From assembly GCA_032719365.1 (NCBI GenBank), contig CM064876.1, positions 58,151,864 to 58,215,863 of the forward strand: 64,000 nt of DNA, read 5' to 3'. Source of the DNA: Prinsepia uniflora (Eukaryota; Streptophyta; Magnoliopsida; Rosales; Rosaceae). Below, one piece after another: positions 32,553-45,089 of this stretch. The notes beneath the pieces were generated by a model, which saw only the letters and a program-made list of their open reading frames with translations, was not told the origin of the DNA and made no database searches. Every line of letters starts with the position of its first letter. Positions within the stretch are counted from its first letter, which is position 1. The translations under genes and the position numbers were made by a program.

Positions 32553-32578
32553 GGATGGGTGACACTTGTCACTCATCC
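32553..32578. promoter_or_regulatory. 26-base LTR palindrome (B, 3' LTR)
   Basis: GGATGGGTGACA, CT, TGTCACTCATCC. On the element's strand it is followed by a leader rich in 'catcatcatt'. Confidence 0.55.
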
Positions 32579-33085
32579 AGGTGTGTAGGGTCAACGGTCA
32601 CTATTTATTATTATAATATTATTTTAATCCCGGCCTCGGTTCGTTAGTTCGTTTCCTTGACCATAATGTCGTCGTCGGATCTCCGATTTCGGCATGCCGC
32701 CTGTCGTTGGATTCGTATCGACGATACCTACATAACGGTCCTTGGCCCTCGCCCATCGGACCTCCCGATCAAAAGTCAACATTTGGCCCATAATAAGCCA
32801 AATTACCAAAATGCCCCTCAACTTCTGAACACCATAACTTTCTCTACGAATGTCGGAATCGAACGTGCCACCTATCTATGAACTCGTGACGTCCCGAACT
32901 ACGTCACGGTCATCGGTCAAAGTCCATTTGACCGCCCGATCAAAAAGTCAACATTTTGCCCACGACCAGGGGCAAAACGGTCATTTTGCACAATTTGTCC
33001 GATTCCGCCCTACTAACCACCGTTCAACCTCACTAATCAAGATTAGTGACTAATCTAATCCCGGAATTCGGGACGGGTCGTTACA

Positions 33086-33120
33086 ATCTTCCCTCCTTAA
33101 TAAATTTCGTCCTCGAAATT
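33086..33120 (-). other. polypurine tract region of B
   Basis: Minus strand: 'aatttcgaggacgaaat' then 'ttattaaggagggaagat', abutting the LTR start TGTAACG. Confidence 0.88.
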
Positions 33121-36100
33121 CCAACCGCTCTAATCTCAACTTACTTCCCTCCTTAATTAGTTTCGCTCTCGAAACTCGACTACCCTGATTCCACAAACAC
33201 CCCGTGGAAAGTGGAATCGACCACGCAACACGTGTACACCCGTACACCAACTAACCAGGCAAAACTTGTCTACACCCAAACGTACCACTAGTACCCAAAA
33301 CGCAACGACTACATTCGACCCCGTCGAATGACTGAAACTACTTGTTTCGAATTTGACACCACTTGTGAAATCAACCCTCTCGTTACGCAACAACTCGACG
33401 GTTCCTTTCCCACTCCCACTAGGAGTCAGCTGACCCCACTCAACGATCTATGTTGACACATCCTGACAAACTGTCACCACACAGTTGTTGTCAGTCGAAA
33501 ACTGACACTAGACTCACTCGTGGCTACACATGCCACCAACGTACTCGACTCACCAATACCCTTACCGACATTTCACACTACCTGTGTGTAATTAAACACA
33601 TCGGAATTACCATGACCCATTGCATAGTAATGTCCGGTCCACAACCAATCCCATGGTATCGGAACCAATCCGACTACCAACACGTTCACCAACACACCTC
33701 GGGTATATCCCGTATACCGTAACTAGACTTCACAAGTCTACAAGGTATTGTACCTCGAACCAAGTACGAAGTACACACATCTACCTAATAACCAGACTAC
33801 AACCACCTAGGTCATAGCCGAACGCGTTCCAATAATGGAGTACGTTTGCCCAATCCAGCATGAGACAAATCGAAACTCCACCCAACGTCTAGTTCCAATT
33901 CCGAATCTGAATCCGCAATTTCGTAAGAAATCCCGGATCCAAGCCCAGACATCAAATTTTAATTCTTATCCAAATCCGAATCCGAAATCATTATTCCGTA
34001 AGCTAGCATTTGGAATAATCATTCCGTACCCAAACCCGGAAATATACTTTCAAGTTCCAAAATCGAATCCTGAATCGTCACCCAGAAATTCGATTCCAAA
34101 TCCCGAAATCTCGTTCACATTTACCAAGACACACCAAAACCGAACCTATCGGTTACCTGTTCAAAACACTTGATTGACTTCATAGGGAAGCCAATCCATC
34201 CTCCACACGTCTAAGGTTGACAAAATTCAACTACCTTGAAAACCTACTCACCCGAGTAGAATACCATACGGGCCCCACTTCGAAAAGAAGTTCAATCTCG
34301 TCATTTACGACTCACACACCCAAGTTCGTATCGATCCTTGTCATTCCACCTAGGAAAAACCAAGGATGATCCAAAATAATGACACCAATACTCATCCTAC
34401 GTGGATGCAACAAAACTCACTGCACTCACCACGCCATGTACCCCAACATCGTCTGCCACCAAGCAGAAAATGAGAAATCTCGTTTACCTAATTTCGAATA
34501 CGTAGCTCCTCCTAATGACCCGCAATTACACCTGGGCCCACCAACCAATACACGCTCAACGTACTGGTAACTACACTCAACGTCTGCCAGGGCAGAAAGC
34601 AAGAAGTCAACTCCAATGACTTCGGAATACCAATCACCAAAAACGAGCACCACTCTCGTTCCCCAATCACAACTCTCCTCGACACTAAGGTTCCAACCAT
34701 GCTGGAAACAGACATGCTCCCAACAAGACGTCAAGTCTAACCACTAGACTTCCTACCTCCTCAACTCACTTGGACGACGTGTCCACAATCGATCCGTTAT
34801 TGTCCCGTTCGCACATCCCGACCTTTACAGGTTCAACACTCGGTTTCCCAAGTTCTCAATTACAAATTCCTACCTTTATACCACTAATGGTTTTCCTCGT
34901 CTTTTCCAGTTTTAATCATTTCCATGTACTTTTTAGGGATATTTAAAAACATCAAATCACACAATTTTTGGAGTTGCCAACAACTCCCCCAAATCCACCA
35001 ATTATCATGACGTAGGGGACGCCATCCCAAGATTACTCAAGTCTCAATTATACCCTTTTAATCCACTCATCACTGGTTATCTCACCACTATTGGGACTTA
35101 TCCCAACACAGCACAATCTTAACTGGATCCCATCCAGTCCATCACTCAACCACTATCGAATCTCAAAGACCGAACATATGTCCATCATGACGGAGTCACA
35201 CCCCGACTGGTGGCTCATCGTCAACACCATTACCGACACTAGCACCAGCGCTAGTACCAGCACCAACACTCTATCAACAACACTAGTATCAGCACACAGG
35301 CATCCATACTAGCATCAGCACAAAAGTACCAACCCCGCAAACATCCATACTGCACACCGTGTGCAAATACGACAACCCTGGATCTCCGTTCATACGGAAC
35401 GACGATCCCGTACCTCACGACTATGGGTACCACTATTCTGACAGTCCACATCAGGAAAATGAACGTTCCCTGAACGTCCCCTGATCCCCAAGTATTATGA
35501 CCACACTGATTACCCTCGATAGCCAGTCATCTCCATATGACTTCCGACTAACTGTCATTGCTATCGAGATCCGCATCCACACATCACACCAATACCCGAT
35601 CCAACACGGGATTCCATAATTTATCTCAGAACCGTATCCGTACATCGAATCCCATAGTTCTGCCTAAACTCACTAGAGCCATCCACATGGTCATCCATGA
35701 CCTCAGCCGCTCATCGCAGCACAAGTTCTCATCCACTAGCCACAATTAAGGTTTACCTTTTTAATACTAGGGTTCCACAATCACACCCTATGGTTCAACC
35801 GAACCAAACAGTTTTCCGTAATATAAAATCCACAACCTGACCGACCCCGCGGTCCTGACATCGAATAGATGTCAATCCAATCCTACCATCCCATCAACGT
35901 GGGTTCCACCATTAGGTCATCGGCCAACTCCGATGAACCAACATCCCGCACACGAGAAACCACCACAAGGGTTCACATTTTTAAACCATTACTCACATGA
36001 GGTTCCCCGAACCTAGCTGCACCTAGCAGCACAACAATCCAATATCACATGACCGAACCGACGGTCCCACTATACCAGTTCACCACAATCAACCCCACTT

Positions 36101-36247
36101 GGGTCGAATCACATTAACGCACGGCGTATCGGGCCAATCGCACTCCATCCACTATCCAAACCCAAAAACTATCTATCAGGTTGATAACGAATTGCAGCCC
36201 AATGAGACATCACACCCTCGACCTGCGCGCACAAATAGAGCAACCAT
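33121..36247 (-). other. internal region of B, apparently non-coding
   Basis: About 3.1 kb. The longest frames are about 120 codons and their products resemble nothing. The minus-strand frame 34734-34426 (102 codons) has a colinear but frame-broken counterpart in A at 24510-24790, so it is not under obvious selection. Short echoes of the PPT ('ttagtttcgctctcgaaact') lie at 33155. The region may carry packaging signals or be a decayed gag-pol; the sequence does not tell. Confidence 0.7.
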
Positions 36248-36262
36248 GCTCTGATACCAAGT
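36248..36262 (-). other. primer-binding site of B
   Basis: Minus strand ACTTGGTATCAGAGC, initiator-Met type, directly inside the 5' LTR. Confidence 0.93.
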
Positions 36263-39200
36263 TGACAGGACCCATCCCAATCCCCCCGGGATTACCATGG
36301 AATGTGCCCTGCTCCCGTCCAACAAGGGGTGTCAGACAAAGGATGACCAAGATCCACTGCCCAAACAGGGCATCCAGAGTGCGCAAGGATCGATGGAGGA
36401 GGTGTGCAATGTCCCAGTCCCTGCTGCAATCGCATCCGTAATCAACCTGAAGGGCATTAAAACCAAAAGCTGTGAGTGGACAAAAACCAATAAGTTTACC
36501 AAATACATTTATAAGACATTTATGCCCTCCAATAAAAACGTATGCATGCCACCAAAAACCAGTAACCAAAACGTTTGCTCAACCGAGCCATTAGGGCCTT
36601 AGCCCGAAAACCGTTAACCAAAAACCAAGTGTGGGAACTCAGCCCAAAACCGTGGAATACCACCACCATACATATTAAAACCATGTAGGTCACCACCCAC
36701 GACCATAGATGAACATCAATTCAAAAATCCAAAACCATTTAGGGTCCCCGACCCTACATACCATATCATAACCAATAATCCATTTTATTCATTAATCCAT
36801 ATTTTACCATTACCATCGCCAGCATCCCAGATGCTTAGCGTCCCAGACGCTAGACGTCCCTGACGTCATATCTCACGGTTTCATAAGCTACGCGTGCTGC
36901 CCGGGGTCTCTCCGGGTCCATATATCTGACATCCCTGATGTCTGACGTCCCTGACGTCAATCATAGCAATCCTGCTCCTGAGTCATCATACGGTCCGGCT
37001 GCTCCGTATAATGACCCCTCGCAGGCAATGCACCGTGACTTCCCCAGTGTCCCAGACATCTGGAGGAGACCATCATATATCCTTGTATCCAGATGGTATA
37101 TGGAAAAACAGTTTTATTAAATCCTTTTATCACATTATTACCATTGGACCCTGCCCGAAATTTCCATAAAAACACACAGTTCCATTTAGGGTCCCTGACC
37201 CAAAATCACAATTATTAAATATAGGGTCCCTGACCCGAAATCACCATTATAATCCAATTGGGCCTCATGCCCGATTTTATGAACCATTGGGCCCACGGCC
37301 CGAATTCATAAATCAACTGGGCCCCTGGCCCGATGACATAACTCAAATGGGTCTCAGCCCGATTTCCTACCAACTGGGCCCCTGGCCCGATATCATTAAC
37401 CAACTGGGCCCCCGACCCGATATTCAAATGGACTCCAAGTCCGAAATTTCCAACATAATTGGGCCTCAAGCCCGAGTTCATATTTCCAATTTCAAAACCA
37501 TTTCATCACATTATATCCAAGTCATAAATATGGAAAATTCATGTAAAACCGGAAAACCTCGATTTACGTGCAAGCACGTAAATCGCCTCGAAATACGTGA
37601 AACCGTACAATTTACCAACAACCAAATCAACATCACACAATCACAACCATAATCCATATAAAACATTTAAGCATGCATAGAATTTATAAAACCAAAGTCC
37701 ACTCACAGACCGTTTTAACCGTGTGCCTCGATACGCGTGCCACCGGCCCTCCCGGGCCACACCACTATCACCGGGACTCCCAATCCTGTCCAAATCACAT
37801 TAGAGGGTCACTAACCTCATCATTAACATCCTATCAAAGTCCCGTAATTTTCCCGAATTTTTACTTATTTTTAAACTTAATTAAAAACCTTCGGACATCC
37901 CGAACACTATCGAGACGGTGTCCGATCGACCCGAAACCAATTCCAAAATATCCGTTACATTAAATAGGACAGAAGTCATGTTGACCTCACCACGAGATCC
38001 GTGCCCATGCGCCGTCACGCGCCGCCGTGAGTGGCTGCGCGTGAAACTCACGCGCCTGCTACAGTGTCACCAGCCCAACCCGTTTGTCTGGTAAACGGGT
38101 CCAATTCACCCGCGACACAACCCGGTTCCAATCCTGTCAATTCGATCCTAATTCCTTCAATTGATCAATCCATTAGCTTCGTTTTAAGTCCAATTATAAG
38201 TCTGTAAACTCAATTACACAAATCCTTACCCAGATTCCCACGATTCGATGATGATCCACGAAGAACACCCGGTCACTGTTCAATCATGGGATTCCTTCAA
38301 TCTCGATTGATTTCCCTAAATTGGTTCAACCAGAAGCATCAGTGGACCACGAGGAACAATTCCCCCACATCAATTGCGTCGTTTGATCAGTAAATGATCA
38401 CGACTCAAGTATGAACACCGTCCACTGTGCAACCATGGAGTTTCATCGATCTCAGCCGGTTTCCTTCAATTGATGATCCCAGAAGCATCGTGGGATCATG
38501 AGAAATCATTTCCCCACAACAATTGAGTCAATCACAGCCCCAAACTCCATGACTCAGCCTCGATTTCTTCCTCTGTCACCAAGCTCGATCAGAGCCAAAA
38601 CGGCACCAATCCTTCTCGTTTTTGATGTGGATCGACTCGTCACAACCTCAGGAAGATGTTTGTAACCTCCAATTCGATCATCACAGCCCAATTCCCAGTA
38701 TTCGAATTTTCCCCCCAATTTTCCCGAAATCCAAAATCCAAAATTCAACATCCTCACAACCCCTCGTGTTTCCCCGTTAATTCCCTCATCCTAGTCTCCC
38801 ATTTTCTCACAAGAACAGCAGAAGAAGGGAGCCAATTCTCCCTAATCCGAATCCCACATTTTGTGCACGGTTTAGGAACAAAATGGAGAAAATTAGGGGA
38901 AATGGTGGATTAGATGATGATGATGTAGTAATGATGATGTTTGGAGGGAAACAAGGAGCTGGAAACAAGGGATGGGTGACACTTGTCACTCATCCAGGTG
39001 TGTAGGGTCAACGGTCACTATTTATTATTATAATATTATTTTAATCCCGGCCTCGGTTCGTTAGTTCGTTTCCTTGACCATAACGTCGTCGTCGGATCTC
39101 CGATTTCGGCATGCCGCCTGTCGTTGGATTCGTATCGACGATACCTACATAACGGTCCTTGGCCCTCGCCCATCGGACCTCCCGATCAAAAGTCAACATT

Positions 39201-39502
39201 TGGCCCCTAATAAGCCAAATTACCAAAATGCCCCTCAACTTCTGAACACCATAACTTTCTCTACGAATGTCGGAATCGAACGTGCCACCTATCTATGAAC
39301 TCGTGACGTCCCGAACTACGTCACGGTCATCGGTCAAAGTCCATTTGACCGCCCGATCAAAAAGTCAACATTTTGCCCACGACCAGGGGCAAAACGGTCA
39401 TTTTGCACAATTTGTCCGATTCCGCCCTACTAACCACCGTTCAACCTCACTAATCAAGATTAGTGACTAATCTAATCCCGGAATTCGGGACGGGTCGCTA
39501 CA
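36263..39502 (-). repeat. 5' LTR of B
   Basis: 3240 bases, near-identical to 29847-33085. The one visible end change is 'gggtcgctaca' at 39493-39502 against 'gggtcgttaca' in the partner. Confidence 0.95.
38970..38995. promoter_or_regulatory. 26-base LTR palindrome (B, 5' LTR)
   Basis: Same sequence as at 32553. In this, the promoter-side LTR, it lies about 530 bases from the outer edge. Confidence 0.55.
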
Positions 39503-40273
39503 GTAGGCTTCATCTTCCCCTTTACTGCCGTGGGCAGATCGTTTTGGGTTTTTGTATAGAGCTCGAAGTTGCCCCCTGTTCCCATGTGAGTGCTGTGAGC
39601 GCCCTGCCCGTGAAGTTTCCCCAGTCTTATTTCCTTTCCGTTCACGTACTGATGGCTTTAGGCCTTGAGGGCTTTTTGCTCGGTGAGCATGACTTTCTTT
39701 ACTAGAATTGCTTAGCGAAGTGTCTCGTGACATTGTTCAGCAGTGGACTGGTTCTTTCCCAGGACGCCTTTGAGCATGCTCCTGTTTTCCACATGACGTG
39801 GAATGTCTGTCCTGCTCTTGGACTGGTCTCTCAGCTAGGAGTTGCCGCAAGAGCTCTGACTGAAGTTGAACTTGTTTGCTTAACCCTTCAACTCGCTGCG
39901 CCAAGTTGTCCTGGGGAGGTTGGTGACGACTTCTCCCTGAGATGTCATGACACCCATCCAGAAAGTCCCTTAGGACCATGTTTGTTGTGGGTCGATCATG
40001 TCGTGATGCATTTCCTATCAACCTCTCGTTTGCTTGCTGTAAAGCCGAAGTTCCTTCCCCTAGCGCGGGTACTTGGATGGCTGGAGAGGGGAACGCTCCA
40101 AAACTGAAGGTTGGCCTCCCTTCAAGTGTCTCCATGGGTGATTCTATGTACACACATCTGGGTTGAGTTAGCCGCTTCTCCGGAGTTTCAATGCGAGCCT
40201 CATTCCTTGTCTGAGCCGTTGAGGTAGAAACTCATTCTTCAGTTGATCAAACGGATCAATGAACCTTAGCCAT
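39503..40273 (-). pseudogene. gag: gag of I2, N-terminal part
   Basis: Continues 28733-29846 across element B. The start codon equivalent to I1 9240 is at 40273-40271. The frame is broken between it and the N-terminal domain, which reads 40153-39737 (F-S-F-G-A-F-P-S-P, N-L-A-Q-R-V-E-G-L-S-K-Q-V), followed by a shifted frame 39733-39510 for the His/Ser-rich linker. Its last residues before the stop at 39467 come from B LTR sequence. Confidence 0.82.
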
Positions 40274-40319
40274 GCCGAATCAAGGAATTTTGAATTTGGA
40301 AAGCTGTTGATCGATAATT

Positions 40320-40620
40320 TGAACAACGTTCAGAATCTTTGAACAATGTCGATGAACGACGAACGAAGGGAGATGAACGATGAACAATGTTCAAAATCTT
40401 CGAACAATGTCGATGAACGACGAACGAAGAAAGATGAACGATGAACGAATTCTCAATGAGTGATGAACAACGTTCAAAATCTTCGAACAATGTCGATGAA
40501 CGACGAACGAAGAAAGATGAACGATGAATGAATTCTTGATGAGTAATGAACAACGTTCAAAATCTTCAAACAATGTCGATGAACGACGAACGAAGAAAGA
40601 TGAACGATGAACAAATGAGA
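40320..40620. repeat. tandem repeat in the I2 leader, 4 copies
   Basis: Copies near 40324, 40387, 40468 and 40552 (spacing 63, 81, 84), the same copy number and nearly the same spacing as in I1. Confidence 0.85.
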
Positions 40621-40648
40621 GAGCTTCTTCTGAGTATATCTCAATAGC

Positions 40649-40667
40649 TCTCAATGAAAGCACCAAT
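40649..40667 (-). other. primer-binding site of I2
   Basis: Minus strand ATTGGTGCTTTCATTGAGA, unchanged from I1. Confidence 0.65.
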
Positions 40668-41257
40668 TGTTGAATCAAAGATTGAACTCGTCACGAAAAG
40701 TCCTCACAATTCCTGCAAACAACAAACAATTAGCTATCGTTGCCTTGATCGATTTACCCGGGGGGTTGTTCGACCAAGAACACTCTGATGCTTAAGTTAG
40801 CTTTGAGAGAGGAAAGGGATATACTTCGAAACGAAGAATCAACGTACCTTGGAAATGAAATGTGCCTTGCTATTTATAGGAAAATCTTGGGAGCCTTGGA
40901 GCGTTCTGATTGGTCGGTTGAATATTTAATTAGTAAATAATATATTATTATTAAATATATTATTTAATAATTGTAATGATGGCTCATCATGATAGTAATG
41001 ATATTTATTGTATTTTAATTTTAATATTAATATTAATTATTCATTATTAAGAATAACGATAATTAACTCTCGGGGAGAATATCAATATTACGTAGATTTT
41101 AACCCGATCAAATAACGTATTTAACTGGTAAATAGATAATTTAATGTGCGGGTATTTTTCAAATTATCAGCGTTATTGCCAAGGGCAATTTGGTCATTTT
41201 TGGGATTTACGGGACACGTGACAGCTCCATAATTTTTGGATGATTTTGGGTTCCACA
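40668..41257 (-). repeat. 5' LTR of I2
   Basis: 590 bases, six longer than its partner owing to an extra 'aatttt' near 41020. The outer edge abuts ACAAG at 41258-41262. Confidence 0.95.
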
Positions 41258-41650
41258 ACAAGCTTGTTAGAAGGAAGACACATTATCCTTGAAGGAGCAA
41301 GATGGCATGTCCTGAATGGGAACGACATAAAGGTGTGGGATGATTGCTAGATACCAGGGTCTGAGGATAAGTTGCTACACCCAATATATGATGTTGCTCG
41401 ATGTATATCACTACCGGTCGCCTCATTGATTGACCACTCCTCATGCTCTTGGAAGCTGGATCTAATGGAACCCCAGGTGCCTAATTTTGTTTGTGAGATA
41501 ATCAGGAATATTCCCTTGGATAACCCTTTCAACAAAGACGGAATCATTGGGCCACATTGCAAGTCGGGTGACTATAGTGTCAAGTTAGTTTAGTTCTGGT
41601 TGAAATCTAATTTTTTGTCCACAAATATCTCTGGTATCTCTAGACCTTCA
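41258..41650 (+). pseudogene. LINE ORF2 remnant: region after the RT domain
   Basis: Resumes the LINE interrupted at 12337. One frame gives L-E-G-A-R-W-H-V-L-N-G-N-D-I-K-V-W-D-D, the 'G.rW.vGnG..I.vW.D.W' block that follows the RT in plant LINEs. It continues through 41372-41593 to K-S-G-D-Y-S-V-K, the block before the zinc-binding motif. Stops interrupt it (for example after W-D-D-C). Cut at 41650 by element H; continues at 56406. Confidence 0.85.
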
Positions 41651-43297
41651 TGGCAGGACCCGTCCTGATTACCACGAGAACCGGACCGGTCCTACTCCCG
41701 TCTAACGACCCAAGTCAGACAAGGGATTTTACAAACTTTCACCCAATTCGAACCTTAATTAAAATAATCCAAAATAAGTTCATCTCTTGAGGAGTACAGC
41801 CCACTTCCGACCCACTAAACCCCGTCGAGTGGAGGAAAAAATACTTGTTTACTTTTATTCAAAATCTTATACTACTAACATTTAAATGTATCCCTTAATT
41901 CCCAATCCTTGCCATGATCAAGTTTATCCTTATAATTTCCTAAGAATGTCCTTCTTCTATTATAAATTCTCTTGTTATAGAAAAAGAATCAAATTATTTA
42001 CTATATAATTTAGATAATTATATTCCACAAAATTACATATAGATTTATATAACATTAAAGCTGTTTTTATGTTTCCTTTAATCTATATATTTCAACTTAC
42101 CACAAATTATCTTAGTTTACCCCAATCATAATTCAAATTAGGCTAATAGCTCAATCCTTCAATCTACCCAAGTTTAGGATTAATTAAGAACAATAAATAA
42201 CACATAAACTTTGAATAATCATAACTATTTCATACAATATCCGATTGACTCCATTCTTGGACCATTGTGTTCATAAGACAAAAATGAACGATTTTCATGT
42301 TAACCATTTTCCCAAATTCCAACCGATGTGTCCGCATGTGCTGCTTTCAAAGTTTGCGTGTGGGAGCCACGTGCTGAGTTACAGTGATTCATGAAAATCA
42401 CTGTTTATCTCCCCGTACCTTTTGCGGGTCTGCAGGTCCAACCCAACCCGACGGGCTAACCCAACTATATCTTCTTCATTTGTCAATCTTTTTGCATGCC
42501 TTAGTTATCAAACTTCATCTATTCAATCCTACAAAGAGTTCTACAATGTCAAAACACGAAGAACGTACCTCGATCGTACTGTCCAAGTTCATGGCTTTTG
42601 GCCATGGCTTCCAAGATTGGCTGAGTGGCCTCTCCGTGTCCAAAGTCACACATTCTTGGCTCAGAATGATCATAAAACTCTTAGAAGCACGTTGGCACAT
42701 CTGTTAGTTGGTTTCCTATCCTCAAACCAAAAACCTGACTTAGGAAGTTACGGGCTTCTTGGTTTTCCTCACCTTTTCTTGTGTGTTTTCCCTTCGATTT
42801 CCTCTCAATTTTCCTCCCTTATTCATCATGATATTCTCTCCTTTCTTTCTTCCCCTTTTTTTTTCCTCACTGACTCCTTCTCTTTCCATTTTCTTGTTTT
42901 TCTTTTTCTTTCCATACTTTCGGCCCTTAAGCACCGAACTCCCCCCACCCAAGCACACATACACACATATAATCAAGCATGTCGGTGGGGGAATGTGGGA
43001 GGGAATTGTTGAGAAATTTCTAGAATCCCTCATGTGATGCACAAGCTCAATAGAAAAATTTACCAAATTACCCTTAGAGGTAAAATTACCAAAATACCCT
43101 TTTTCTTTGTAAGCCCATAACTTTCTTATCCAAGTTCCAATTTTTACGTGCCACCTATCTATGGACTCAGGAGATCGAGACCCTCCTAGTGGTACTCTCG
43201 GTATATCAATAAGATATCCTAATAAAAAAGGTCAACATTTTGACTTTTTAAGGGCAAAATGGTCATTTCCAACCTTTTGAAAGTCCGGGGCTTTGCA
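41651..43297 (-). repeat. 3' LTR of H
   Basis: 1647 bases. Minus strand TGCAAAGCCCCGG ... GGGTCCTGCCA; the partner starts TGTAACGCCTCGG. A pyrimidine-rich block at 42770-42930 gives long but meaningless frames on both strands. It lacks the 26-base palindrome and the inverted cassette of the 3 kb LTRs. Confidence 0.9.
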
Positions 43298-44150
43298 ATC
43301 TAACCCCCTTAAAAAAATTTGTCCTCGAAATTTTAATAAAACCAAACCAAATTCATCCTTGATGCTTATCATAATCATAAACTTATAACACATAACCACA
43401 TCATAACCAAGTCCAATGTTTAATTTAGAGACCATGATCAAACACCAAAACTTGGGCTTAAGCTCAAATCACAAGTCTATTCAAATTCGTAAAGCAAGCC
43501 ATTAACATATTTCATAACGTCATATAAAAGTCATATAAGCATAACATGAAAATATAGAACCATTATCCAAAATTCAGTGATCAATTAGATATAGTAAACC
43601 TAATTTCCCCGCAAAATGTGCTATTAAAATTTTCCTTTAATAGCCAATCCATCGAAAAGCCACAAAGATCTTAACTGATCAAACTTCGTTAAGACAGGTA
43701 GAAAACCGATTAAAATATTTGGGTATGCATGTATAAGGTTAAACAAAAGAGGATTCTACAAACCTAATTATCACATTTCATATTCCACAAATATCGAGAA
43801 ACAATTTCTCACCTTGGGAACTACACAGAGCAATGTTCGTGTCATACCCAACCATCTCTTATATCCGGATTAATATTTACTCACTAATACGTTCATCCTC
43901 TTATCTAGGCTTTAACCAATCTTTCAAATTATACACTCTTTCAGGATCCCATATGATCTTGACTTCCTTAAATCGCCACACACTAGGCACTTTAAAGTTG
44001 CCACTTTACATGTATTCCACCAATCCATAAGCCACTCATCCAATGACCATCCACATCATTTATCACACAATGACACTACGTGTAAGCCCTCGTCACATTC
44101 TACCACGGTATTACCAGTAGGCCAAACTGTAACCAATAATAGGTATCAAA
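43298..44150 (-). other. polypurine tract and 3' internal part of H
   Basis: 43298-43345 on the minus strand reads 'aatttcgaggacaaat' followed by 'ttttttaagggggttag', a purine tract next to the LTR. The remaining 800 bases are AT-rich with no credible frame or repeat. It ends at TCAAA, where J inserted. Confidence 0.75.
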
Positions 44151-44474
44151 TGTAAGGTCTCGTCTCGAATTTATGGATTAATTAAGGACTAATCGAGGGT
44201 TAGCGGATGATTTGGATAAAATGACAATTTTGCCCTTAGAAAGGGCAAAAAATTAACTTTTGACATTGGAGGTCAAATGCACGTGGACCGAGGACCATTA
44301 TGTAGATCGAGATTATACGAGTCCGTAGATAGGTGGCACATCGAAGGTGAACATCATACGGGAAAGTTACGGGTCACGAAAGGTTTTGAGAACTATTCAT
44401 AGTTGCACATTTTACGAGACGATTGACTCTTGGGTTTGACTTGAGTGGGCCCAAAATATCAATTGTGGGCCAAT

Positions 44475-44500
44475 AGATGAGTGACAAGTGTCACTCATCC
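44475..44500. promoter_or_regulatory. 26-base LTR palindrome (J, 5' LTR)
   Basis: AGATGAGTGACA, AG, TGTCACTCATCC. The 3' LTR copy (50834-50852) has lost 7 central bases and reads agatgagtgacactcatct, which is shorter but still nearly symmetric. Confidence 0.55.
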
Positions 44501-45089
44501 ATTGATCCCCATTTCACATACATGCACCTACCATTCCCTTCCCTATTTCATTCATCGAAAATCGAAAACCCCAAACCCAATCTCACCCATCTGAACCAGC
44601 AACTGGGCTGTGAGATAGAGAGAGTGAGTGGCGCAGAGAGACTGAGACGATAGCGTGGACGACAGAGGCACATCGGAACGGCTGGCCGTGCACACAAGTA
44701 AAACCGTGAGATTTTTGGATGTTGGTTTCAATTTTCTGGACATTTTGGGATTATTTTAACGATTTGGTTGGGTTTATTGAGCTCTTACGAGCCTATAGGG
44801 ATCATTTTGGACGAAAAAGGATAACAAGACAGCCTAGGAATGAAGCTCGAAAATTGGTCGTGAGCTTTGACCTTAGGTGGAGGTTTTGCAGGTGAGTTTT
44901 TCCCCTTTTAAAATCGTAGAGAAGCTTCTGGGAATGAGACGATGAGATTGGGAGAAAATTGGTGAGGATTGGTGGTCGAACGAGGGATAACGGATCGAGT
45001 CAGGGTCGCGGGTCGAATGACTCGATTGCAGGAAAATGGGTTGACCTACGAGAGGGAGACGATGATGATGTGGCACCTGTCAGACCTGT

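Larger units (their letters stand above)
29847..33085 (-). repeat. 3' LTR of B
   Basis: 3239 bases. Minus strand TGTAACGACCCGTCCC ... GGGTCCTGTCA. It contains the GGGCC array (30834-31060), the TGACGTCA cluster (30430-30545), inverted motifs at 30054 and 31280 and the palindrome at 32553. Confidence 0.95.
29847..39502 (-). mobile_element. B: complete, recent long-LTR non-autonomous element, 9.66 kb
   Basis: 3' LTR 29847-33085, internal 33086-36262, 5' LTR 36263-39502, minus strand, with target duplication GTAGG (29842-29846, 39503-39507). I counted about 16 substitutions and a 1-base indel between the two 3.24 kb LTRs, so it is the youngest element here. Purine tract and initiator-Met primer site are intact. 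The 3.18 kb internal region is too short for gag-pol and shows no gag, protease, RT, RNase H or integrase motif. It is non-autonomous and must use proteins of a related full element. Confidence 0.95.
12338..41257 (-). mobile_element. I2: second gag-only element, swollen to 28.9 kb by nested insertions
   Basis: Same family and strand as I1. 3' LTR 12338-12921 and 5' LTR 40668-41257 are flanked by the 5-base duplication ACAAG (12333-12337 and 41258-41262), and the interrupted LINE reads through at that junction. LTRs differ at about 15 sites plus one 6-base insertion by eye, so it is older than I1. After removing C (15493-28357) and B (29847-39502) about 6.4 kb remains, matching the 6.5 kb of I1. 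It holds the same leader repeats, broken gag, hairpin array, antisense frame and embedded LTR fragment, and no pol. Confidence 0.93.

Noticed and set aside
34426..34734. 102-codon minus-strand frame in B as a possible protein
   Set aside because: The colinear region of A is broken and the product shows no retroviral or other domain I can recognise.
42422..43066. Frames of 92-196 codons on both strands rich in Phe/Ser or Lys/Glu
   Set aside because: They fall on a pyrimidine-rich tract of the H LTR. The 5' LTR copy (55810-56159) breaks the frames, so there is no coding constraint.
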